NCBI GenBank assembly: GCA_963575745.1
Contig: CAUYUJ010010447.1
Location: forward strand, 77,001-141,000
Direction: 5' to 3'
Source of the DNA: Prorocentrum cordatum
Lineage: Eukaryota > Sar > Dinophyceae > Prorocentrales > Prorocentraceae
DNA length: 64,000 nt
Shown: positions 1 through 8,320 of the stretch, piece after piece
How the letters are laid out: each line of letters opens with the position of its first letter
How positions within the stretch are numbered: position 1 is the stretch's first letter
Made by a program: the position numbers and the translations under genes
Notes under the pieces: generated by a model
What the model was told of the DNA's origin: nothing
What the model saw: only the letters and a program-made list of their open reading frames with translations
The model's database searches: none

Positions 1-2
1 CA

Positions 3-494
3 AAAAGGTTTGGGCGGCGGATTATGATGAGATTCCTGCCCCCTCGGTCCCGCCCCATAGTCCTCTCTGGTGCCTCCTCTGGGGCCTTGCATGAGCATTT
101 CTGGGGCCCTTCGGTGGGCCGTTTCCGCTGTGTAAATTGTTGGGCTAGCTCGGTTTCCAAGAGCTACTTATTGCGATCTAAGTGCCCCTCTCCCACCGGC
201 GGTGGGCACGTCCTCAGGCGATTAAATAATATCATGTTTTGTCGCCGCTGTGGCCGCTACTCGTGTAAGAAGGTGGCTGATTTAACGAAATCCTGCATTG
301 GCCCTCCACGAGCCCCTGGAACCATCTCACGGCTCCGCCGCATGTGCGATGGACGTGACCCCCGCACTGATCAACCGGTCGGTGATGTCACTGCCGTTGA
401 CAATGTCAACGTTATATATGCCTTTCCTGACCCTCATGATATTTTTAATTTCCAGTTTCTGTTTGATCCTGCATGGCTGCTAGAGCCCGCGTAG
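3..494 (+). CDS. 3' part of a zinc-binding ORF, open to window edge
   Basis: The frame is open from base 3 to a TAG at 492-494, with the first ATG at 24; it probably continues upstream of the window. The visible protein has CVNC, then a Leu/Pro-rich spacer, then CRRCGRYSCKK and a later Cys, followed by an Arg-rich tail. This suggests one or two treble-clef or zinc-ribbon knuckles. From general knowledge, similar paired CxxC tails end many dinoflagellate transposon proteins, so I infer this is the C-terminus of another mobile-element ORF. No catalytic domain is visible in the part present. It is on the same strand as the retroelement that follows, about 1 kb upstream. It could instead be a chance ORF, but the spaced CxxC pairs argue against that. 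Confidence 0.4.
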   Translation, partial: KRFGRRIMMRFLPPRSRPIVLSGASSGALHEHFWGPSVGRFRCVNCWASSVSKSYLLRSKCPSPTGGGHVLRRLNNIMFCRRCGRYSCKKVADLTKSCIGPPRAPGTISRLRRMCDGRDPRTDQPVGDVTAVDNVNVIYAFPDPHDIFNFQFLFDPAWLLEPA

Positions 495-1537
495 ATGTCT
501 CGGGGTTGACATAGGTGGAAGGTGGGGGCGGTCCGACTCTTACGTTATCTACTCTGCATTGCTGGCCCATCTTGGCTCCCGACACCAACCCGCCAGAAGC
601 GTAGGTTGTAACACCAGGTGTGCCGACACGTCTATGTTGCGCCTAATGTCATGCGCCGACACGTCTGTAGTCGGCTAGGCTTGGGGATAAGCGGGTACAG
701 AGGCGCTGAGAAGCAGGCGCCCGCTCCGCCTGCGCCCACTCATCCCCTTGCATGCTGTTGTCACGCCTTCCCCCGCCCAGGCTCGCAAAGAGAAAGACTC
801 TTGCTCCGCCTGCCGCGCGGGGCGACATCGTGGCATGCCTCTCTAGCTGATGCCACGAATCTCTCTGCCAGTCGAAATGTCCCTGTGCCGACACGTCAGG
901 GATCGTCGATTAGGCCTGAGGATGAGTGGGCACAGATGCGCTGAGAAGCAGGCACCCGTTCCGCTTGCGCCCACTCATCCTCTCTTGTGCTGTTTTTCGC
1001 CCCTCCCCCGCCCAGGCTCGCAAAGAGAAGCAGAGAGAAAAGACTTTGCTCCGCCTGCCAGCGGGCGACATCAGGGGTTTGCTTCTCTGCTGCGCTTTGA
1101 ATGGCGCCGAAATGTCACGGGGAGGAATCGATGCTGAGGCGATGGTTTTCGGTCCCTTGTTCTGACTGCGCGAATTTCTTCCATTCTGACTTTTCTTTGA
1201 TCCCGCGCAGCCCAGGCTCGCGAAGAGATAAAGGGCTCTCCGCTGCCTTGCTGCGTCCTGTTTTGTTTGTATGCTGCTGTGTATGGAACCCGTGTAATAC
1301 CCTCATATATACTCCTTATCCTTACCTCTCCCGCACCTGGCCGTTTGGGCTCAGGTACTGAGTTGGAGCGATCGTACCTTGATCGCTTGGGAGGGAAAGA
1401 TATCCATCTATCCCTCCATCTCTCTACCAACGGATCAGGGGTTCTGTACTCTTGTACTTCAACCCCATACACAGGTTATCAGCCCTTTAACGCTCACCTT
1501 CACCGACTCGCCCGCGGTGACCTTGCATGCGAGCCCA
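495..1537. other. Non-coding leader before the retroelement
   Basis: No protein-like frame is visible here. The segment holds a duplicated block (separate entry) and possibly the untranslated leader or left LTR of the retroelement. The frame of the gag-pol ORF is open from a TTG at 1379, but its first ATG is at 1538 and the residues before it look non-coding. I could not find a tRNA primer-binding site or a matching copy of this segment downstream of the element. Confidence 0.4.
649..1086. repeat. Two-copy tandem repeat, period about 235 bp
   Basis: Copy one (about 649-845) and copy two (about 883-1086) share GCCGACACGTC at the start, then CGCTGAGAAGCAGGC, CGCCCACTCATCC, CCCCCGCCCAGGCTCGCAAAGA and TTGCTCCGCCTGCC in the same order. 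A third, shorter relic with CCCAGGCTCGCGAAGAGA lies at about 1208-1230. GCCGACACGTC also occurs at 622-632. Tandem blocks upstream of a retroelement ORF can be LTR enhancer repeats, but that role is only inferred. Confidence 0.7.
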
Positions 1538-4500
1538 ATGGAGCCGCTTCGGCGCATGCGCCGTAAGGGTTCCATTGGGGCTTCGCGTCCAAGCTCTCCC
1601 ACGGTGCGACGGCTCGGTGACGAGTTGGAGAGCATTAATGCGGACTGTGTTGGTGTCCCCGATACCCCCCCCCCCAGCTCCCGAGGACCCGAGGCGCGTC
1701 TAGCTGCTGAACTTCGCCGCAGCGCCGCCCGCGGGGGGACAGGAGAAGGAGTAGGAACAGGAAGGAAGGAGTTTCACACGCCGACCTTTGATCCTCCCTC
1801 CCCTTCCCCGTCGGGAGCAATCCCAACCGCGTCAGGCGAAAGCCTTACCGGTCTCGATACTCCAGGGCGCTTCCGCGCTAACCGCCGATGGACCTCAGGT
1901 GCTGGAACCCCCAGCCCTGCGACCGTCCCTGTGGCGGAGCACGTAGCTACCTTCGAGGAACTCAGTAGACCAGTGTCGGCACAGCCACAGACGCGGTACC
2001 CCAAGGTATCATCGGATGAGACATCACACACACATGGTCCGAGTCGCAGCTCGTCCGCGCGCAACCGCCGTGGAGCCCCAGGCCCATGCGGCGAAAGCAG
2101 GTCGAGCTCGCGCACTGCCTCTCAGAGGCCATGCACTCCCCGCGACAGGGGACACAGGGAAGCCGACGCTCCCCACCTCTCCATCTCAGACGACCAGCTG
2201 GCGGAGACGTCCGCCGCAGGTGACATAGCTGAGCTCAGAGACCAGGTTGAAACCTTCGTGTCCAGCCAATACTCTGGACTACTACAGAGCGTTCAGACGA
2301 ACGCCACTGATACTGCAGCCATACGCCGCGATCTTGACGGCGCCTTAGGGATCATCGATTCCAGGATCGCCGAAGATAGACGCATCATAGGAGAACTGCA
2401 GTACCAGGTTGATCGTGAGGTGTCACACTCAGGTGAACGAACGGCGATGGTCGAGAACCTGCGCAACTATCTCGCGCAGATGGAGCAACAACTTGTGATC
2501 GTACGCGACACAGGCATTTCTGCGGTCAGGATTTTACACGATGAGATCCACGACCAGCTCCGTAACCGACCAACCCCAACCGAGGCCACAGACCTCGGCG
2601 ACGTTCAGTCTCAGATCAATGATCTTCGATCTTACCTAGACCACACTACGGCGACGCTTCGTACCGAAGCACACACAAACTCGTCGAACCTGATCGACAT
2701 GTTGCAGCGTACTGAGAGAGTCATCACTCAAAGGCTTGATGCGACCAACGCTGTCGTGCAGCCACTCGCTAACCGGATCTCTGACATAGAGCAGCGTTTC
2801 CCTGGTGTACAGGACGCCCTGGCAGAGTTGCGTGTCGGACGAGCCCAGACTGATCAGCTGGATTCTCCTCCCACGGTTTACGATTTCGCCCGCCTCACTG
2901 ACAGGTTGCAGGAGGTTGAGAAGGCGGCGGGCCACACGCAGTTAGAGCTCTCCCAGGTTATTCATGAAAGAGATACTGAGAAGGTACGTGTTGAGAGTTA
3001 TCTCGCACGACTGGAAAGCGAGGTGGAGGCACAAAGCGCCCGTCTCCGAGCATGCGAGCAACGACTTGATCGGTATTCCCAACGGTCTCGGGATACTGAT
3101 GAGTACACACGCCAAAAGGTGGGTCAAATACAAGAAGACATGACGAGCTGGACGAATCAGCTGATCGACCACACTAACGACACCAACATTCACCTTCGAC
3201 CTGCAGCCGACCCGCACAGGCCGACGGCAGCGTCCGCCGAAGCACCACAAGCTTCAGCAGGACAACAACGATGTACATCTCCAGGAGCAGCCTCCGCGGC
3301 AGTTTCTGCACAGACACGACATGTGTCTCCTGTGCGCACAGAACCAACCATCGACGGTGCACCGATACCCTCACAACCAGTGTCTGCGGTGTCGGTACAT
3401 ACAACGACGCCTATCAAGGAGTCAGACACCGTTCGAGTACCTGTCTTGCCTAAGATCACGCAGCTGCTGGAATGGCAGCAAAGAGTGCGAAAGAACTTCG
3501 GGGCCGCCTCAGGGCGACCATCCAAAGCATACGCCTTCCTATGCGTGGCAGAACAGCCCGAATGTACATTCGAGGATTTACAAGACAGTGGAGACTTTGA
3601 GAGCATCGATTGCAAACTCGCAACCGCTCTGAGCGACATCTTATCCTCAGACTTACGCTACCAAATCAGGCTCATCGAGACCAGAGAGCACAAAGCAGGA
3701 CGCATGCTCAAAGGACGCCAGATATACTGGCATATCCTACAGTCCTACAAAGTGACAGACGTCGACGACGACCTGCACGATTTCGAGCGCCTTAAAGAAC
3801 TGAGGATGAGAGACGAAGATTTGCAACGTTTCATTACCGATTGGGACGCCTTACTCTTGGAATGCCGAGAAGTACCCGATCCAAAGATATTGGAATCGCT
3901 ATTCCGCACACAGATTCGTAGACATGCATGGATGAAACAAGACATGTACGAGTACCAGCGCATGAAGATGAGCGACCCGAATCGTACCTACGGTTGGCTT
4001 CGACAGCGTGTCCTGGACATACTGGAGATTAAACAATTGGAGAAGAATCAAAACAAGCTACGGTACGAACACGAGACACGATCTCAGGTCAACGTGTGCG
4101 TTGCATGGAAGAAAGGCAATTGTCGCAATGGTGAACGGTGCAAGGCTTTACATACATATTCCAGGGATTGGAAGAACAACAAATCTTCCAGAACATCAAC
4201 GGCTGGTGGCAACCCCCGCCGTCGCATGTCCTTTCCTGCGAATCACAAGAAGCCAGCATCAAGGCCGTTCTGTTTCGATTTTGCCAAGCGCAACACATGT
4301 ACCAGAGGTGATAAGTGTAACTACCCGCACGTCGCACAGTGCAAGGATTTCGCACAGAACAAGTGCACAAAAGGCGACAAATGCAAATACGCTCATCTCG
4401 CACCTGGTGCAAAGACTCCTGAACGAAGCCCGAGTCGACCACGGACTTCCAGCCAGGACAGCCGTGGCCGATCGCCATCCCGCGGATCAGGAAGCCAACG

Positions 4501-7500
4501 GTCTTCACAACGCGGGGGGTTTCGCTACGCAAGCGATTCACGACAGGGACGTGACAACCGACGCCAATACGACCGATCCCGTTCGACATCCAGGAGGTCC
4601 CAAGACTCTCGCAGCCAATCGAGAAGTCGTTACGACAGATCTTCGAGATCTACCTCCCGAGGACGAGACAATCGTGGCGGCGGACGCGGCAGTCCACGCG
4701 GCCGTGATAGATCATATGGCAGTGACAAAGGACGTGGCAAGCGGTATCCGAGCCGCGGATCGTCCCGTGGTTCACCCAACACTAGAGCACGTTCTCCTGC
4801 CAACTTTAGACATTCACGCCGTTCAGACCGCAGTTACGTCATCCGCGACAAGACCCTCATGGCCAACACCAAGGCCACAACGACATCTACCAAGATACGT
4901 CGTCGGATACGCTTCGACGTACGCAACGTGGACTACTATTTCCATACCATATCTGGCAGAGCCAGACTGGACAGGTGGAAAGAGCTGCCGAATGAGGGTG
5001 ACATCGTCAAAGTACCAGATCCATTACCACAAAAATGGTGGGATGATAGTGCAGAGGCCTTACGAGAATGTCAAAAAGAGGCACAACTATGGTACGACGA
5101 ACTGTACGACTACCGACACAACAAAGAGTCGGTGGCCGCACCAACTGCGATCCGAAAGCATGACGACACTGTCAAGCAGTCATCAAAGACTGCCCAGACG
5201 ACAACAACGGCAAAGCAGGTCGACACTCCACGCTCGACTGCAGCATTGACAAGGTCTTGGGTTCTTGACAGTGGTTCTGCCCATCATATTCAGGGAAAAC
5301 ATGAACTTACGCAGACCGAGTCGGATCGCATATCTATTCGCGAAGAGCATATTCTGGAAACTGCAAATGGTGATCGTACCGTCAACGAGCACTACGACAT
5401 ACGGCTACCCGAAGTTGGACTGCATAGTTCAGCCCTTGCTTTACCAGACTGCCCATCACTACTATCAGATGGAAAATTGATCGAGGTTGATGGCTTTCGA
5501 CAGCTTTGGGACCCTGAGCTGGGCTACATGCTTCAGGATCCGGGGGGCCAATGGTATCAGATTCCAGTCAACAATCGAGTGCCAGAGTTACGACTCGACG
5601 ACTTAACACGGATACCACCACCACGTTTATGCACTTCGTCAGCACCCCGCCGTCGTCAGCGAAAGCGTTCATCCGCCCGCTGTAACGACACTTGTTGGTG
5701 CTGCAAAACTACAGAGCAACCAACCACTGCAGACGAGCTACGACCCCACATAGGGACCTGCCCCAAGAGACCACATGTCGGAGAGGGAGGAGGAGCACGG
5801 ACCATCACGGTCGAAGAACCTCCCGACACAAGAACAGACGAGACCAACGTGGACTCTACCACCGACTCGCCTACGTCTCAGATGCAGTGTTCTCCTCCAC
5901 AATGCGGGGGGTTCGATATAGCTCAAGCAGACAACGACATACCGACAGGGACACCCACGCGAATGCATCCAGACAACGATCGAGTTCTGCCCAACAGACA
6001 AAAGAAACCGATCGACCCGATGCATTACATGACTCACAGCCCAAAACATCCCGACTGTGAGATCTGTTCTCGTACGATGGCACAGAATGCCCCGTGTAGA
6101 CGACAGCGCAAATCACATCCACCGGCAGACCCCACCGAAGAGGATAACGCCTACGAGGCTTTTGTCCCGAAGAAGTTCGGTGAGGCTCTAACTGCCGACC
6201 ATATTGTACTGGCCAAAGACGATGCCGCGGACAAACATGGCGACAAATATGCACTCGTTGTCCTTGACAGATATACTGGCATCTTCATGGCCTACCCAGC
6301 GCTACACAAAGACGCAGCTACTACAAAGGCATCCTTTCAACAGTTCATCGCCGCGAACGATGAGGTGAAGCATATCTACACAGACAATTCTGGAGAGCTT
6401 CAGAAAGCTTGCCGCCAACTGGGATGGAGACACGACACGAGTACGCCACATCGTCCACAGACAAATGGATTGATTGAGCGCGTTGTCAAAATTGTCATCC
6501 TTGGTACCAGAGCTGTGTTACATATGTCTGGTCTGGGACACGAATGGTGGAAAGAGGCCATGCAAGCCTTTTGCTGTGGACACAACTTTGTGCATACATC
6601 CACGGGCGTCGCTGCCCTCAACGAGGAGCATGCAGAAAAGACAGCTCATGAAATAAGATTTGGCGAAAGCTTTCCTGGGCACTGCATACCATTCGGTGCT
6701 CGGATATTTTGGAAATGCCTCAACCCCGAGATTAACAACGAGACTGCAAAATTTAAAGAAAATACTCGGGAAGGGTTATTCATGGGGTACCACTTACACT
6801 CTGGTGGACGATGGTCAGGTGACTACCTTGTTTTGGACACGGCTACATACGCCAAGAACCCTGATGGTGATCTGTGTCATGTGCACAGAGTCAAAGACAT
6901 CATCATCCCTGATGGCAAGTTCACCTACCCCGTGAAAGATGGTACTCTACGACATCATAACCCTGAGGCACACGACGAGGTGAAGGCATCTACTTCTCGC
7001 CCCTTGGGTGACAAGCCAATGCCTGATCCTCCACTTTCTTACCCTAAAGAATGGGATGATCCGTCTATGATGACGACGGAAGATAACGCTATTGATATCC
7101 AGACATCGGCTTCTGAAGTTGCTGCACCAGCGCCGGAGCCAGACTACTGGGAACAGCGTGGATATTGCGTCATCAGACACATTCGTACCCCAAGAAAGAA
7201 ACTATTCATCCCAACGGACGACGTCATGAATATACCAGTACCTGTTGACCAACTCGACGTGACACGAGATTTCAAAACGACTTCTACGGTCGAGGGCGAA
7301 AGTAACTTCCGAGATGTTTGGGATGGTGTTAGCGCCAACGACCACAGGGAGCTGAGCGAGCCGTGGACAGGCACGATTCAGTTCTATGAGCTTCCAAAAA
7401 TAACGCCAGACGGCAAAATGGTGGTTCGTGGACGCGAGACACGTGTGCAGACTACGACACGTCCTGATCACGTTCTTCCCGAGCATTGGAAAACACTTTC

Positions 7501-8320
7501 CCGTGGACAGCAAAAGAAAGAAATCGATTACGCCAACGACGTTAAACGAGCCCGTGAGATTCGTGATCGTGCTGCATTGAGAGTGTGGACAAGACAGGAT
7601 AAACAGGTCAACAATTTCCGTACTACTACATCAGGCGGACCCACATGGAATACTGTGGAACGACGGATTACATACGACACTGACAATGGTGACGTCATCC
7701 GCGACGAGAACGTCAAAGGCGTGACAAACAAAGAAATACTGTATGCTAAATTACCTGGTGGGCCACGTGACATTACCACGGTACTATACTACCGTCAACT
7801 ACCACAACAGCACGATGGAGAAGAACGTGCTTTGGTATTTGTGGATAATGAAGGAACCGACTTTGGGACTTTTGACCCGCTCATACGCAAGTTCACCCAG
7901 TCGGTGGCAAAGCCAACCATGCCACGTGAGACCAACTACATGCCGGCACACAGAGATAAAATACCAGATTTGACATGGTCACGCCCAGCATTAGTTACCA
8001 GAAACCTGAGTAAGAAAGAAGTTGCCGCAGAACCACGTGCACAAGAAGCCCTGCGAAAAGAATACGAGAGATTGGAAATGAAACAAACATGGATGTTGGA
8101 GACTGTTGCAGAAAAAGCTGACATTGAGTCACAAGCTATTCGCAATGGAACAAAGGTGCATTTCTTCAATATATTGGAATTATCTTCAGTCAAACATGAA
8201 GAACTTCCTCCTGATCTACGTAAATTCAAGGGCAGAGTGGTGGTTCAGGCAATACAGGCAAAGATGAAACTGGTTTGGCCGCCATATTCGCCGACGCCGC
8301 TTCCAGTGCTTCGCATATAG
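1538..8320 (+). CDS. Gag-Pol polyprotein, part 1 (Gag, protease, integrase, start of RT)
   Basis: Residues are numbered from the ATG at 1538. About 1-215 are Ser/Pro/Arg-rich and 217-547 look coiled-coil. A Gag-like helical region lies at about 632-850. Three CCCH fingers (C-x7/8-C-x5-C-x3-H) lie at 854-872, 912-931 and 935-953, followed by an RS/RG-rich tail to about 1104. The protease has DSGSAHH with Asp1244. Integrase has a compressed HHCC motif (H1500, H1504, C1507, C1510) and a catalytic triad D1554, D1616, E1647. The N-terminus of reverse transcriptase follows. The ORF stops at 8318-8320, but RT homology moves to another frame at about 8248, so the last 24 codons are not Pol-like. The product would make retroelement particles and catalyse polyprotein cleavage and integration. 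Unusual points are CCCH fingers in place of a CCHC knuckle and only 30 residues between the last two integrase acids. Confidence 0.9.
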   Translation: MEPLRRMRRKGSIGASRPSSPTVRRLGDELESINADCVGVPDTPPPSSRGPEARLAAELRRSAARGGTGEGVGTGRKEFHTPTFDPPSPSPSGAIPTASGESLTGLDTPGRFRANRRWTSGAGTPSPATVPVAEHVATFEELSRPVSAQPQTRYPKVSSDETSHTHGPSRSSSARNRRGAPGPCGESRSSSRTASQRPCTPRDRGHREADAPHLSISDDQLAETSAAGDIAELRDQVETFVSSQYSGLLQSVQTNATDTAAIRRDLDGALGIIDSRIAEDRRIIGELQYQVDREVSHSGERTAMVENLRNYLAQMEQQLVIVRDTGISAVRILHDEIHDQLRNRPTPTEATDLGDVQSQINDLRSYLDHTTATLRTEAHTNSSNLIDMLQRTERVITQRLDATNAVVQPLANRISDIEQRFPGVQDALAELRVGRAQTDQLDSPPTVYDFARLTDRLQEVEKAAGHTQLELSQVIHERDTEKVRVESYLARLESEVEAQSARLRACEQRLDRYSQRSRDTDEYTRQKVGQIQEDMTSWTNQLIDHTNDTNIHLRPAADPHRPTAASAEAPQASAGQQRCTSPGAASAAVSAQTRHVSPVRTEPTIDGAPIPSQPVSAVSVHTTTPIKESDTVRVPVLPKITQLLEWQQRVRKNFGAASGRPSKAYAFLCVAEQPECTFEDLQDSGDFESIDCKLATALSDILSSDLRYQIRLIETREHKAGRMLKGRQIYWHILQSYKVTDVDDDLHDFERLKELRMRDEDLQRFITDWDALLLECREVPDPKILESLFRTQIRRHAWMKQDMYEYQRMKMSDPNRTYGWLRQRVLDILEIKQLEKNQNKLRYEHETRSQVNVCVAWKKGNCRNGERCKALHTYSRDWKNNKSSRTSTAGGNPRRRMSFPANHKKPASRPFCFDFAKRNTCTRGDKCNYPHVAQCKDFAQNKCTKGDKCKYAHLAPGAKTPERSPSRPRTSSQDSRGRSPSRGSGSQRSSQRGGFRYASDSRQGRDNRRQYDRSRSTSRRSQDSRSQSRSRYDRSSRSTSRGRDNRGGGRGSPRGRDRSYGSDKGRGKRYPSRGSSRGSPNTRARSPANFRHSRRSDRSYVIRDKTLMANTKATTTSTKIRRRIRFDVRNVDYYFHTISGRARLDRWKELPNEGDIVKVPDPLPQKWWDDSAEALRECQKEAQLWYDELYDYRHNKESVAAPTAIRKHDDTVKQSSKTAQTTTTAKQVDTPRSTAALTRSWVLDSGSAHHIQGKHELTQTESDRISIREEHILETANGDRTVNEHYDIRLPEVGLHSSALALPDCPSLLSDGKLIEVDGFRQLWDPELGYMLQDPGGQWYQIPVNNRVPELRLDDLTRIPPPRLCTSSAPRRRQRKRSSARCNDTCWCCKTTEQPTTADELRPHIGTCPKRPHVGEGGGARTITVEEPPDTRTDETNVDSTTDSPTSQMQCSPPQCGGFDIAQADNDIPTGTPTRMHPDNDRVLPNRQKKPIDPMHYMTHSPKHPDCEICSRTMAQNAPCRRQRKSHPPADPTEEDNAYEAFVPKKFGEALTADHIVLAKDDAADKHGDKYALVVLDRYTGIFMAYPALHKDAATTKASFQQFIAANDEVKHIYTDNSGELQKACRQLGWRHDTSTPHRPQTNGLIERVVKIVILGTRAVLHMSGLGHEWWKEAMQAFCCGHNFVHTSTGVAALNEEHAEKTAHEIRFGESFPGHCIPFGARIFWKCLNPEINNETAKFKENTREGLFMGYHLHSGGRWSGDYLVLDTATYAKNPDGDLCHVHRVKDIIIPDGKFTYPVKDGTLRHHNPEAHDEVKASTSRPLGDKPMPDPPLSYPKEWDDPSMMTTEDNAIDIQTSASEVAAPAPEPDYWEQRGYCVIRHIRTPRKKLFIPTDDVMNIPVPVDQLDVTRDFKTTSTVEGESNFRDVWDGVSANDHRELSEPWTGTIQFYELPKITPDGKMVVRGRETRVQTTTRPDHVLPEHWKTLSRGQQKKEIDYANDVKRAREIRDRAALRVWTRQDKQVNNFRTTTSGGPTWNTVERRITYDTDNGDVIRDENVKGVTNKEILYAKLPGGPRDITTVLYYRQLPQQHDGEERALVFVDNEGTDFGTFDPLIRKFTQSVAKPTMPRETNYMPAHRDKIPDLTWSRPALVTRNLSKKEVAAEPRAQEALRKEYERLEMKQTWMLETVAEKADIESQAIRNGTKVHFFNILELSSVKHEELPPDLRKFKGRVVVQAIQAKMKLVWPPYSPTPLPVLRI

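Noticed and set aside
1334-1355. Partial match to the dinoflagellate spliced leader (GGCCGTTTGGGCTCAGG against the 3' 17 bases) just upstream of gag-pol
   Set aside because: Four mismatches in 17 and poor match in the first five bases. By a rough estimate, a match this good is expected about once by chance in 64 kb on two strands.
8275-8320. Programmed frameshift at the gag-pol ORF overlap
   Set aside because: RT-like sequence already changes frame at 8248 and no slippery heptamer is present in the overlap, so a one-base indel is the simpler reading.
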